Source: an uncultured Acetatifactor sp.
Lineage (GTDB): Bacteria; Bacillota; Clostridia; Lachnospirales; Lachnospiraceae
Assembly (NCBI GenBank): GCA_910586215.1
Contig: CAJUGH010000012.1
Span: 37,047-101,046, forward strand
Length of the DNA: 64,000 bases
Reading direction: 5' to 3'
Shown piece by piece: positions 47,701 through 56,575 of this stretch. Under the pieces are notes generated by a model. The model was not told the DNA's origin and ran no database searches. It worked only from the letters and a program-made list of their open reading frames with translations. A program made the translations under genes and the position numbers. Within the stretch, counting starts at the first letter, position 1. Each line of letters opens with the position of its first letter.

Positions 47701-48000
47701 CGGGTTCTCCCGCAGAAGCCGGTTGCAGAAACCATGATAGGTGCAAACCAGGCTGATCTCGTTCTCTCCCCCGATCAGCGCACGGATCCTCTTCTTCATC
47801 TCCCCGGCAGCCTTGTTGGTGAAGGTCACACACAGGATGTTGGCAGGGTCTATGCCATAGTCCTGCACCAGATAGGCATAACGGCTCACCAAAAGCTTCG
47901 TCTTCCCGCTGCCCGCCCCTGCGATGACCCGCACGTACCCTTCGGTCTCCAGCACTGCCTCCTGCTGTCTTTCATTGAGATTTTCCAGTAAATCCGCCAT
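44710..48000 (-). CDS. UvrD/PcrA-type DNA helicase with repeat-rich insert and Cys-rich C-terminal domain
   Basis: 1096 aa from the ATG at 47998-48000 (GGGGG site). SF1 helicase core: NLNERQQEAVLETEGYVRVI, Walker A AGAGSGKT at ~28-34, DEFQDSS (motif II), GDPDQNIYEWRG (III), TIHSSKGLEFPVVFILGF and VAITRAQRYLFL (V/VI). PcrA is normally ~720-780 aa. The extra length is: an insertion near residues 445-490 with repeated EGQG motifs (LEPEGQGRFSASG); a low-complexity acidic region around 800-945 with repeated KSLEAGPIAG and EAEYTA-type units; and a C-terminal domain with CxxC at 965/968 and CxC at 991/993, followed by a conserved-looking RYSIDNEF region. The last reads like a separate zinc-binding module. 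It should unwind DNA in repair and conflict resolution. Confidence 0.9.
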   Translation of the reverse strand: MADLLENLNERQQEAVLETEGYVRVIAGAGSGKTKLLVSRYAYLVQDYGIDPANILCVTFTNKAAGEMKKRIRALIGGENEISLVCTYHGFCNRLLRENPEKLFLSRQFQIIDSQQQKAILSEIYQKFELKLDYASFESMLRKIGHVKRDTGYVPRMCSPKPVQILPEIRNQDDRIMEEFLQRQKATYSLDFHDLISFALYLLETEEAVREKWQDRLNYIMVDEFQDSSSTEMRLVELLSGKYRNLMIVGDPDQNIYEWRGSDVRLLVDFDKTHEPTRTIILNQNYRSTPQILRCANTLIEKNEIRLKKDLFTRNLDGKPVVHYHSKDDFEEMDRVIENIKLLQVKEGLRYSDFAILYRSGFLSRVAEKKLVEKNIPYEIFGGVRFYQRMEILDMLAYLKLIAYGDDMSFRRIVNTPRRRFGRAKMGYLEELREHGAGSRKGGRDQPFGQMAFSGLGPEGQGWLSVSDLEPEGQGRFSASGTEVQGQNRPATLFETLAGHLEDREFQNSDAGAFVQFIRGMQESHHTQRISEIVNRVAEDSGYEGYIRELGDEERLDNLAEFKRIANEFEREFGEDLSLEDFLRQIALQSGEEGDEEKDAVKLMTIHSSKGLEFPVVFILGFTEGIFPSSKTLGERKKLGLEEERRLCYVAITRAQRYLFLMESEGTSQNGMQKLVSRFLEEIGEENYVRIGRISEELWKESRGYAAKLNRELQQEPVSASRQVGDGVEHHVFGKGRIEAIDAKRGSYSIRFERLQLPRNISADYFLKGHEKIDRKTILPAEEPGGAERKSLEAGPIAGWEELGTERKSLEAGPIAGREAPEAECTAGQEPTEAEYTASQEESEAEHAAGREAPEVQYTAKPESTESESTIRKETVEITEKRTGTTGAAGTIEMATDETETAENPGKTNAPILQEPESIDAVTIKQTLLQQQKENASNLWKRDDVPHSGWTCVDVVDLGEPVGICQMCGYQIIRYAHQMEHPGYHHLSVGCVCAGKMEGDIANARRRESEFKKRQTRREIFFQKDWKRSQKGNEYLKIHGHIIVLYHNAKTGNTWRYSIDNEFCKAQYPAREQAVAAAFDALERLEHPGQQMGISR

Positions 48001-48160
48001 AACACAGCCCCCGTATCCGATGTCCTTCCCTTGGCAGACCGAAGTTTGCACTTCTTTTCCACGTCTGCCGCCAGATTTTGAATGCCCTCTTTCTATTTGA
48101 TTGTACCAAGCTGTTTGCGCGGCAGCAAGTTCTAAAGATAAATTTCTCCGAAATCCTCTG

Positions 48161-48240
48161 CCAAAGTAAACCTTGTCTTCGTCATCTTCGCCGCCAGAAA
48201 GTACACGCTCATGGTGTAAAAGACCATCTCCCTTGGCGTT
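48161..48240 (-). pseudogene. relic of a spmB-like 3' end (relic B)
   Basis: Minus strand reads MVFYTMSVYFLAAKMTKTRF and then degenerates. The same residues occur in relic C (TVFYTMSVYFLAAKVTKTRF), about 1 kb away, with clearly similar DNA. SpmB is a nucleoside-recognition-domain membrane protein of spore maturation. Confidence 0.55.
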
Positions 48241-48265
48241 GCAAGAAAGGAAAACTTTTTATTCT

Positions 48266-49140
48266 CTATTCGTTTATTTTCCAATAACCTTTTCTGTCAG
48301 AACCTACACGGATGATCTTTCCCAATTCCCGTAGCTTCTTTATGATACGGCTGATCTTTCTGACGCTGAATCCGGTTTTCTTACTTAATCTCTGGGCCGT
48401 AATGTCCGGTTCGTTTTCCAAGGTTTGTAAAATTTTTATTTCATCGCCATTTTCATCGCCACTCCATTTATCAGCAGGAACATTTCCCTTTTCCACCGAA
48501 AACAGGAAAATGACCTTGATAAAATGTTCTGATATTTCAAAAATACTTTCATCATATGCCTTCAATATGCCGCTCATTCCAGAGCCAAGCTGTTCCACCA
48601 GCCCTACATCCCTAAACACACGCATTTGTTCCCGATTTCCGGGCATACTACTACAGCAAAAAAATCCTTACGGCTCTGTCCCTGAATTAAACCGCCATAA
48701 GAAGTAAACTCCATCCTGTCACTAAAAATTTCAAATACCGGTGGAATTTCCCTTGAAAAATCATTATGAACAATGGCATTGATCAAAGCCTCCCTCATCG
48801 GAACCGGCTCTACCAAATTTTTTTCTACCCTCTTTGTGCTGGTCACTTTTGCCTTGGTAACATTCTCAATCTTCATTTTTTCCAGAACATAATTCGTTGC
48901 CTTGATCAACGAACAATATCCATATTCCTCATTTTCAGTCAGATCTACCTTATCCCTTCCTGCATATTTGGCCACCTTAATAGAAACGCCGTTTTCATCT
49001 GCCAACAGATAAGCAATATAATTGTATCTTCCATCGGGAGTAAGCAATTCAAGGCTATTAGCGAACTGCTTATTTAATTCCAGTCCAAGCGCTGATGGCA
49101 GAATATTGTTTTTGATCCTGTCTGCTATCTTTAATTGCAT
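48266..49140 (-). pseudogene. frameshifted AlbA/HATPase_c_4-type putative transcriptional regulator
   Basis: Two frames form one protein: residues with PVPMREALINAIVHNDFS and RMEFTSYGGLIQGQSRKDFF, then, in the next frame, NREQMRVFRDVGLVEQLGSG and a winged-helix C-terminus (DITAQRLSKKTGFSVRKISR). The break lies at a run of seven T (minus strand) near 48657-48663; adding one T restores a continuous frame. The N-terminal AlbA DNA-binding half is also missing, since similarity begins at LLTPDGRYNYIAYLLAD. The gene is therefore 5'-truncated and frameshifted, or the indel is a slippage or sequencing event. Confidence 0.75.
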
Positions 49141-49179
49141 ATCATCAAATCATTCATTTTTTGCCAACCTATTCCCTCT

Positions 49180-49335
49180 TTACATCATCCACCCCGTCAG
49201 CACCACACTCATCACCGTCCCCGCCAGGGTGGCCAACAGCGCCCCCGCCAAGGTGAAGCGGGTCTTGGTCACCTTCGCCGCCAGGAAGTACACGCTCATG
49301 GTGTAGAAGACCGTCTCCGGTATGGTGTCAATAGG
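49180..49335 (-). pseudogene. relic of the 3' end of a spmB-like gene (relic C)
   Basis: Minus strand translates as DTIPETVFYTMSVYFLAAK, then VTKTRFTLAGALLATLAGT, ending in TGWMM and a stop. This is the C-terminal region of SpmB/nucleoside-recognition membrane proteins, with no upstream part. Most complete of the relics. Confidence 0.6.
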
Positions 49336-49480
49336 GGGAAATACTTTTCCCTCGTCTGGGGCGATTTCCCCTGTGTAGCAAAAAAGGACATCATTTCATG
49401 CCCTTTTTGTACTTTGTGACTTTATCTGAGTCGTATGGCCTTATCTGAGCCACTTAATCCGCAGCATTTGGGGGAATTGC

Positions 49481-49926
49481 TCACACTGTCACGGCGGTAT
49501 CCCGGAGGTGCAGAAGGTCCTCTTCCGTCAGCCCTGTGATCTTCATCACCTTAACCATGTCTATGTCCTCGTCCAGCATAGCCTTTGCCATCTCTTTTGC
49601 TACCTCTCTTGCCGCTTCTTTGGCCGCCTCTTTTGCTCTCTTGTTTCCATGGCAAACGCTTTGGCCTTCGCTATGTAATTCAAATATTTAATTTTATTGA
49701 TTCTTTTATAAACTGACTCATAATTCACAATCGCATATGTCCCATCCTCTAAAAGGAACAGGTTGTCAACGCTTTTTTCATTTGCGGATATTTTAGGCAG
49801 ATCTGTTGGCAAAAGCGCTTGAATGCGCGGAAGATCAATGCCATAGGCCGCAAAACTCTTTTCTTTATAAGTCTGGCCTAATATCTTGAATAAAATGTCC
49901 TTGTTTTGGTAAGCAATTCCTTCCAT
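49481..49926 (-). pseudogene. truncated, frameshifted Rpn-like (PD-(D/E)XK) family gene
   Basis: Begins AYQNKDILFKILGQTYKEKS and DNLFLLEDGTYAIVNYES, as in a Lachnospiraceae family of Rpn-related proteins, then shifts frame near 49640. The new frame carries the family's C-terminus (EAAREVAKEMAKAML, DMVKVMKITGLTEEDLLHLR) and a stop at 49481. The middle ~150 residues are missing. A nonfunctional remnant. Confidence 0.7.
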
Positions 49927-49985
49927 CTCTTTTCTCCTTGTATTTTACCACAAAATAAATGCGGTGTCATTTTGAAAAAATATTT

Positions 49986-51551
49986 TTACAGTACCTGCTG
50001 TTGCCTGCCCTCCCTCCATTCAATCTTGATGTCCTCTGTGCCGTTTACTACTATTTTCTCTACATAATAGTCTACGACTTCAAATGTGATCCTGCTGTCA
50101 CCTCCAAACACCTCCTTTTCTCTCTCCGTATGGGTGCTCTCTGCAATTTTCACTCCCTTCTGTGATGCCGTATCTGTTTCTCTGTAAACCGCCTTTTCAT
50201 GTAACGCCTTTCTCCTTTCCTCATATTCTTCTCTTGTAATCAGCCCCTCTGCATACATCTCATAATCTGCCAGCAGCACCTGACCTCTGATTCCCGCCTC
50301 CTTCTGTGCGCCTTTTAACTTTTTATCCTCCTGACTCGCTTTCACAGAATCAATCCGAGGCACGGAAACCGAAGAACACGGCGTCAGGCTTTCCGGTATG
50401 GTCTGCCCCTCAATTTTTTCCAGTATTTGTTTCTCCAGGAAATCACTGTGGGCTGTCATGCCTTTTCTTCCCATTGTCCGGCATCTTGGACAGGCATAAT
50501 ATTCCACTCCCTTATGCCCGCCGCTTTTCGTCATGTTTCCGTAGCATCTGCCGCAGATTAGCTTGCCGGAAAATGCTGCAGGACTTCCTGCTTTCCTATC
50601 CCGGTTTTTCGATTTTCCCTTAAGAATATCCTGAACCTGATAAAAAACTTCTTTATCAATGATCGGCTCATGAGTCCCCTGCACGATGATCCACTCTTCC
50701 CTGTCTTTCTTCTTACAGTTTTTGTCGCACATTTTGACTCTTTCTTCCTTTCCGCCCACCATATCGCCTATATAAACCTGATTGCGGAGAATAGAAAGCA
50801 CTGCGCCGCCATTCCAGCACATTCCTTTCACATACTGTTCATCCCGAAAGGTAAGCATCCCTGCTGCTATCAAACGCTTATTGGGAGACGGGATCTCCCT
50901 CCTGTTTAATTCCTGTGCGATCCTGTATGCAGACTCCCCCTGCAAGTATTGATAAAAAATGTCCTTTACGATTGGCGCCGTACCTTCATCTATCACCAGC
51001 ACTCCCTTATCTGTCTCCGATTTCCAGTAACCATATGGCGGCTTGGCAAAGATACATTTCCCCTTTTCCACCTGCTGCCTGCGAGCAACCTTCAGTTTCC
51101 TGGACAGTTCCTTGCAGTAATAGTCATGGATGATGCCCTTAAAGGCCATATCCATTCCCGGCAACTGATAAGCAATGCTGTCACTGTCATAGCTGTCATT
51201 CACGCAGATAAAGCGGACTCCGAAAGCAGGAAATATTTTTTCCATATAATAGGCTGATTTTAGGTAGTTTCTTGCAAACCTGGACAGATCCTTTACCACA
51301 ATGGCATAGATTTTTCCTTCCTCCACCATTTTCAACAAAGCCTGCATGGCTGGGCGCTCCATGGATGTGCCGGAAAATCCGTCGTCCACAAACTCACACA
51401 CTTCATATCCCACCGTATCAAGATGCCTTTTTACATACTCCCGCAAAATCTCTCTTTGGTTGCCAATGCTGTTACTCTCCAGGTCTTCCTCTATATCCTC
51501 GTCATGCTTGGACAAACGCAGATATAGGGCAATGATTTTCTTAACGCTCAC
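49986..51551 (-). CDS. large serine recombinase (third of three)
   Basis: 521 aa from a GTG at 51549-51551 (GAGGAGG 6 bp upstream, inside the end of the preceding gene); the reading frame overlaps the previous stop by 11 bp. Catalytic Ser14 in ALYLRLSKHDED, resolvase motif VVKDLSRFARNY, a recombinase domain (PPYGYWKSE...) and a zinc ribbon CGRCYGN...CPRCR. C-terminal coiled region. Mediates integration/excision of a mobile element, probably together with the two upstream recombinases. The gene ends 60 bp from the truncated Rpn-like gene, so the element boundary may lie there. Confidence 0.93.
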   Translation of the reverse strand: MSVKKIIALYLRLSKHDEDIEEDLESNSIGNQREILREYVKRHLDTVGYEVCEFVDDGFSGTSMERPAMQALLKMVEEGKIYAIVVKDLSRFARNYLKSAYYMEKIFPAFGVRFICVNDSYDSDSIAYQLPGMDMAFKGIIHDYYCKELSRKLKVARRQQVEKGKCIFAKPPYGYWKSETDKGVLVIDEGTAPIVKDIFYQYLQGESAYRIAQELNRREIPSPNKRLIAAGMLTFRDEQYVKGMCWNGGAVLSILRNQVYIGDMVGGKEERVKMCDKNCKKKDREEWIIVQGTHEPIIDKEVFYQVQDILKGKSKNRDRKAGSPAAFSGKLICGRCYGNMTKSGGHKGVEYYACPRCRTMGRKGMTAHSDFLEKQILEKIEGQTIPESLTPCSSVSVPRIDSVKASQEDKKLKGAQKEAGIRGQVLLADYEMYAEGLITREEYEERRKALHEKAVYRETDTASQKGVKIAESTHTEREKEVFGGDSRITFEVVDYYVEKIVVNGTEDIKIEWREGRQQQVL

Positions 51552-53157
51552 TTGATTCCTCCTCGACCACTGTACACAAACTGCGGAATTCATCCTCAAA
51601 TGAAAAGACAATTTGAATTTCCCTGCTGCTGATCACTACAATCTCTGAAACAAGGAGTGAGAGTAACTCCCTTGTTATTTCCTGCGACTTTCCAAATTCC
51701 ATCAACACTGCTATATAGGGATTCTCCAGTTTTACAAGCTGCCTGTAATCCGTGATTTCTTTTTCACTCTCCCTTATCCTCTGTTCCAGACGGACAACTT
51801 CTTCTTTATACTGCTTTTGTATCCTTTTATAGTCCATCTGCTCCAGAATACCGTCCGCCAGATCCTGATAGCTGTCAGAAAGCAATTCTTTTTTCCGTGT
51901 GACTTCTTTATATAATGCCTGCAAGTCTCCCTCCATGCGCCTAATCTTGCGCTGGCAGCTTGCCTGTACCGTCTTCTGGCTAAAGGCTATCCGTGTATCC
52001 TCCAGCACGGAGATGTACTGGAACAGCACCTTCTTCACAATGGACAGCAGCACTTCTTCCCGTATCATAACCAGCTTATAGGAATTGCCTTCTTTATCAA
52101 GTGCCTTGGGCGAACGATACGCCTTAACCAGAACCTGACCCGCCTGTTTCCTGTAGCAAGTCTTGCATAAGGTAAGCCCGCTGTTTGCCGCCTTGAGCAT
52201 TCCTTGAAAAAGGTATATTTCTTCATCCGCAGCTTTGGGGCTTTTGTCATTTTCCCTGTGAAAACTAATTTTTTCCCTCTGGCTTTGGGCTTTTTCAAAC
52301 AGATTCTCCGTGATGATCGCATCATGGGTATTTTCTACAGTAACTATGTCCTGCTCCCTGCTGCAACGCTTACCCTGTATCATCCTCCCCAGGTAAACCT
52401 CATTTGCAATGATCCCACGGATAGACTGATACCTCCACAGTTTCCCCTGGGGCGAGGGAATCCGTAATCGGTTTAATTCCCTTGCGATTTCCGAATAGGA
52501 CTCACCCTCCCCGAACATCCTGAATATCTGCCTTACGACTGCCGCCTCATTCTCATTTACCACAAATCTTCCCTTTCTCTGCTGATCCTTTTTATACCCG
52601 AAAGGCACAACAGATCCGGTAAATTCTCCCCTGCTGCGCTGGACATGCCTCGCACTGCTGACCTTTTGGGAAAGGTCCTTGGCATAGGAAGCGTTGATAA
52701 TGTTTTTCAGCGGCAAAAGCAGCCCTGTATCTTCCGGTTTCAAGTTTTCACTGTCATAGCCGTCGCTGATTGCAATAAAGCGGACGCCCATAAAGGGAAA
52801 TACCTTTTCCAGATAATTACCTGCCTCAATATAATTCCTGCCCAGCCTGGACAAGTCTTTTACAATAATGCAGTTTACCTTTCCTGCCTTGGCATCCTCC
52901 ATCAGCCTCTGCCACTGAGGCCGGTCAAAATTAGTGCCTGTACAGCCGTTGTCGCAGTAAATATCCACCAACTGAAACTCCGGTTTCTCCCGAATATATT
53001 CCAGAAGAAGTTCCCTCTGGTTCCTGATCTTCTCCGTCAAGTCACCTTCCTGTTCTTCCATGGATAAGCGTACATATAAGGCCGTAAGGAAAGCATATTG
53101 TTCCACAGCCAATGAAAACTCTTGTTCCTTGACATTTTTGCGGGAAACCCTTGCCAT
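51541..53157 (-). CDS. large serine recombinase (second of three)
   Basis: 538 aa from the ATG at 53155-53157, 4 bp after the preceding stop, with GGGTGAGG upstream. Catalytic Ser32 in ALYVRLSMEEQ, then IIVKDLSRLGRNYIE. A recombinase domain (VPFGYKKDQQ) follows. The zinc ribbon is partial: CKTCYRKQ is present but the second Cys pair is not evident. A long coiled coil near 400-480. Its 3' end overlaps the next recombinase start, so they are translationally coupled. Confidence 0.93.
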   Translation of the reverse strand: MARVSRKNVKEQEFSLAVEQYAFLTALYVRLSMEEQEGDLTEKIRNQRELLLEYIREKPEFQLVDIYCDNGCTGTNFDRPQWQRLMEDAKAGKVNCIIVKDLSRLGRNYIEAGNYLEKVFPFMGVRFIAISDGYDSENLKPEDTGLLLPLKNIINASYAKDLSQKVSSARHVQRSRGEFTGSVVPFGYKKDQQRKGRFVVNENEAAVVRQIFRMFGEGESYSEIARELNRLRIPSPQGKLWRYQSIRGIIANEVYLGRMIQGKRCSREQDIVTVENTHDAIITENLFEKAQSQREKISFHRENDKSPKAADEEIYLFQGMLKAANSGLTLCKTCYRKQAGQVLVKAYRSPKALDKEGNSYKLVMIREEVLLSIVKKVLFQYISVLEDTRIAFSQKTVQASCQRKIRRMEGDLQALYKEVTRKKELLSDSYQDLADGILEQMDYKRIQKQYKEEVVRLEQRIRESEKEITDYRQLVKLENPYIAVLMEFGKSQEITRELLSLLVSEIVVISSREIQIVFSFEDEFRSLCTVVEEESSER

Positions 53158-53161
53158 ATCC

Positions 53162-54832
53162 TCACCCCCGCTTTCCATCATCCGGCAAAACCGCCATAAC
53201 ACCGCAGCGTTCCTCCAGTACGGCCTTTGCAATATCAAACTCGTCTTTGTACCGAAACTGCACTTCTATTTCATTTGCGGAGAACACTTTAACCTGCTCC
53301 ACCAATGTAACTAATAAAGAGCGGTTCAGTTTTTCCACGTTTCTATGTACTGTAAATTCCTCCAGCCATCTCTGCAGCACGGTATTCCCCTGTAAGAACT
53401 GTTCCTTTTTCTGCTGCAGTTCCTCTTTTTTCTGTTCGGCATCCCGTTCCCTCTGGCGGTAAATCATTTCAAAATCCTTATATTCCTGACGGCTGATAAA
53501 CTGATCGTGATAATCCTCATAAAGCTTCAGTTTCAGCCTGCCGATTCTTTGAATCTCTTTTTCCTGTTCCTCCACCAGCAGATCAATACTTTTCAATTCC
53601 TGCTCTTTCAATGGTATGGACCGTATCTCTTCCAGCAATTCGCCCATCTGAATGATAGATGCTATATGCTGTCTGATCGTCTGTGTAACCGCCTGCTCCA
53701 GCTTGTTTTCCCGGATGCAGACACCGCGGCACCGCAGGATTTTCTTCTTATCATAGCAGCCATAATACACATACGGCTTTCCCTTCAAGGTTTTCTTATA
53801 CCTAAGCAGTTTTTCGCCGCATCGGCCACAGACTGCGAGACCGGAAAACAGGTAAACAGTTTCCTCACCGGGGCTGGTCCTCAGATCATTCGCCAGTATT
53901 TTCTGCACAATATCAAAGGTATCCTTTGCCACAATAGGCTCATGCCTGTTCTCCACACAATACCATTGCTGCGGTTCCCTTTTCCTGCGGGCCTTTACCT
54001 TGTAGTTGATGCTGTACGTCTTGCCCTGTTCCATTACCCCCAGATAAACCCTGTTTTCTAAAATATGCCGGATCACAAGCGGCGACCACAGGGCTTTCCG
54101 GTTCCGTTGGAAATGACACTTAAAATTTTCCCCATGCAGACGCTTGTATTCCGCCGGAGACGGCACTCCCTCCTGGTTCAGCAGGTCTGCCAGTTTACCG
54201 TTACTCATCCCGCCGATTGTCAGTTCAAAGATTCGTCTCACCACAGCGGCGGCCTCTTCATCCACAAGAAAGCAGTGAATGTCTTCCGGCGCCTTTTTAT
54301 ACCCGTAAGGGGCAAACGAACCCACATACTCCCCCTTCTGCTGTTTCATTTCAAGGCTTGTACGGGTTTTAATGGAAATATCCCGGCAATACGCATCATT
54401 CACCAGATTCATAAAAGGGATCACCAGCTGCTCATTCCCGCCGTTTGTAACGGCGCTGTCATAGTTTTCACTGATTGCAATAAACCGCACACCATAGACC
54501 GGAAAAATTTCTTCCAGGTATTTCCCCACTTCAATATAATTTCTTCCAAACCGGGATAAGTCCTTGACGATCACACAGTTTATGACTCCTGCCTTTATGT
54601 CCTCAATCATCTGCGTAAAAGACGGGCGCTCAAAATCCACGCCTGAAAATCCATCGTCAGCATATTCCTTTACAATTTCAATTTCCGGATAGGATTTTAC
54701 ATATTTTTGGATAAGGTCTCTCTGATTAGAAATACTGTTGCTTTCATTCCTTGCGCCCAAAGTCGCTATCTCATCCTCCCGGGACAGCCGCTTATACGCT
54801 CCAGCATAGTATTTCTGGTTTGAAATACGCAT
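53162..54832 (-). CDS. large serine recombinase (first of three)
   Basis: 556 aa. Catalytic Ser17 in GAYKRLSREDE, motif IVKDLSRFGRNYIE, recombinase domain with APYGYKKAPED, and a zinc ribbon CGRCGEKLL...CYDKKKILRC. A coiled-coil segment near 420-480 and a C-terminal beta hairpin. First gene of a three-recombinase operon; such triplets are typical of Clostridia integrative elements, in which more than one subunit may be needed. Confidence 0.94.
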   Translation of the reverse strand: MRISNQKYYAGAYKRLSREDEIATLGARNESNSISNQRDLIQKYVKSYPEIEIVKEYADDGFSGVDFERPSFTQMIEDIKAGVINCVIVKDLSRFGRNYIEVGKYLEEIFPVYGVRFIAISENYDSAVTNGGNEQLVIPFMNLVNDAYCRDISIKTRTSLEMKQQKGEYVGSFAPYGYKKAPEDIHCFLVDEEAAAVVRRIFELTIGGMSNGKLADLLNQEGVPSPAEYKRLHGENFKCHFQRNRKALWSPLVIRHILENRVYLGVMEQGKTYSINYKVKARRKREPQQWYCVENRHEPIVAKDTFDIVQKILANDLRTSPGEETVYLFSGLAVCGRCGEKLLRYKKTLKGKPYVYYGCYDKKKILRCRGVCIRENKLEQAVTQTIRQHIASIIQMGELLEEIRSIPLKEQELKSIDLLVEEQEKEIQRIGRLKLKLYEDYHDQFISRQEYKDFEMIYRQRERDAEQKKEELQQKKEQFLQGNTVLQRWLEEFTVHRNVEKLNRSLLVTLVEQVKVFSANEIEVQFRYKDEFDIAKAVLEERCGVMAVLPDDGKRG

Positions 54833-55018
54833 GGCTACCTCCTAACAATAAATCTGTTAAGAATAGCCTGCAAATTAAGATTTAGATTTGTCCTTATCTG
54901 TATTTTACCAAATCTTTTTTCCTTTTACAAGCCATCCTTCCCATTTTCTCCCATTAAATTTTTACAGTAAATTATGCAGCATTAAATTTCCTATGCCAAA
55001 ATAAATATGTATAAAAAC

Positions 55019-55219
55019 TCACACCATAACAAGCTGGAAATATTGCTGCAGTCTTTCCTGAAGCGTATCACTGCTTTCTGTAAACACAACATTCACAATG
55101 ACATCATCCACCAGAAAACGATATGGATTCCTGATTTCCTCAACAAACTGCCTGGTACGAGCTTCCTTGGGCAACGCGGCATTTACCTTTATATCCTCAA
55201 TGTTCACGATTTCTTCCAT
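55019..55219 (-). CDS. small conserved protein encoded beside the recombinases
   Basis: 66 aa: starts MEEIVNIEDIKVNAALPKEA, then EEIRNPYRFLVDDVIVNVVF. It resembles short proteins often found next to serine recombinases in Clostridia elements, of unknown function (possibly the DUF6870-type group, not certain). Minus strand, 187 bp before the recombinase operon. Confidence 0.6.
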   Translation of the reverse strand: MEEIVNIEDIKVNAALPKEARTRQFVEEIRNPYRFLVDDVIVNVVFTESSDTLQERLQQYFQLVMV

Positions 55220-55538
55220 AACAGTAAAGCACCACCTCCCTAATCCTTACATTTTATACTGTCCTGTTTGTCCATTATTACAGATATTTGCCTTTTCCCC
55301 AGACCCATTTCCTGCGCCGGAGTTCTGCCACGTATTTTCAAGCCGCCGCTATGCGGCGTTTCGTCTGCGGGTGCGCTCCCTTTTTGGTCATCGCACACCG
55401 TCCGCAGTTCCTGTATAACTGTCTGGAAGGCTATGAAGTTTTCAAGGTGCAGGATATGGGCTTTCCTCATACGGCTGATTGTCCATACATTAAATAAATA
55501 AGGGAGACTCTGAAAATTTCTTCACTTGGGATAAAATA
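55220..55538. other. unassigned stretch between small ORF and TadE-like gene
   Basis: A 76-codon minus-strand frame (55240-55470) and overlapping plus-strand frames exist; none has a convincing ribosome site or recognisable motif. A small GCCGC/GCGGC hairpin lies near 55350. Probably decayed mobile-element DNA. Confidence 0.35.
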
Positions 55539-56273
55539 ATGAAAAAAATAGAGGTTCAATCCAATCAGCAAACCTTTGGCACAACATTGGCATCGTTTTG
55601 CTCTTTTACCGCAAATCCTTATCTGTTATACTTGGTACAGTCAAAAATTTTGCAGACGGCCGTTTCCCATCAAAAGGAACGGCCGTTTTGCCGTAAAGGT
55701 GGTGTTATCATAAGTTTAAAAAAGATCCGCAGGATTCTGCAGAACGAACGTGCCGAGGCTAACTACCTCAGCACCATGGTCTTCATTTTCATTGCGGTGT
55801 TACTCCTGGTAAACGACCGCGGCGATATGTCCATCTACACCTGCTTCCTTGTGATGGGCGTGGTGATCCTGGTATCTTTCCTGCTGCTGTATGCTTCCGT
55901 AAAAATCACTTGCATAGACATACGGAATGGTGCGAAAATGGAGTTGAACAATCTGAGTGCCGGCATCTATGCAGACACCTGCCGTTCCCAGAGGGAGACC
56001 AACTTCAGCGAATACTTAAATACCCTGTACTCCAGCAGCGACTATACCGCCATGCTGGAGGAAACCGTTACAGACGTGCTGGCAAACAAGCTCCCCCTCT
56101 CCACGGATGATTACCAGGTGAGGAACATCAGCCTTTCCTTCCATGTGGCGGGAGACCGGGTGGAGTATGTCATCTCCTGTGACGCCGAATTTTATATCTC
56201 CATGTTTGGCCGTCAGTACCCCGCCATCACCCGGCACATAGAGCTGACGGGCTTCCATAAAACAAAATTTTAG
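55539..56273 (+). pseudogene. TadE-like pilus-assembly/element protein with lost start codon
   Basis: The recognisable protein begins about codon 57: LKKIRRILQNERAEANYLST, one membrane helix (MVFIFIAVLLLV), then a soluble TadE/DUF4320-like domain ending ITRHIELTGFHKTKF. Directly before it, an AAAGGTGG site precedes ATC-ATA where an ATG would be expected, so the start appears mutated to ATA. The longer ATG frame at 55539 runs through a hairpin ACGGCCGTT/AACGGCCGT (55659-55690) and looks accidental. Usually such proteins belong to element-borne pilus clusters; partners are missing. Confidence 0.5.
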
Positions 56274-56337
56274 GATTTTGTTGAAAAAGCTTCCCCCCAG
56301 ACCGTATTTATAAAGCAACGAAAGGAGACACAGACCA

Positions 56338-56575
56338 TGAAGAAAATTTTCAGATCAAAAAAGCATCAGGATTGTTAAAGCAGGTTTCAGCGGCAGCCTA
56401 TAAACGGCAGGACATCCAGGAGATCGAGCAGCTTGCACTGGCTTTAAGAAAGCTGGTGGAAGATACCCTGGCGCCTTTTTATGAAAGGCACATGGGACTT
56501 TATCTGTCAGGCGAATGCTTTGGCGGCTCATCACAGGAGCCTAATTTTGGAGGACACCCACATGAAAATATTTGA
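56338..56575 (+). pseudogene. broken small element gene
   Basis: ATG at 56338 with AGGAG upstream gives MKKIFRSKKHQDC and stops; the adjacent frame continues as LLKQVSAAAYKRQDIQEIEQ, then LALALRKLVEDTLAPFYERH. Reads as one short helical protein with a frameshift. Function unknown. Confidence 0.45.

Noticed and set aside
55240..55470. 76-codon minus-strand frame near the recombinase cluster
   Set aside because: No ribosome site, no recognised motif, and competing frames on the other strand.
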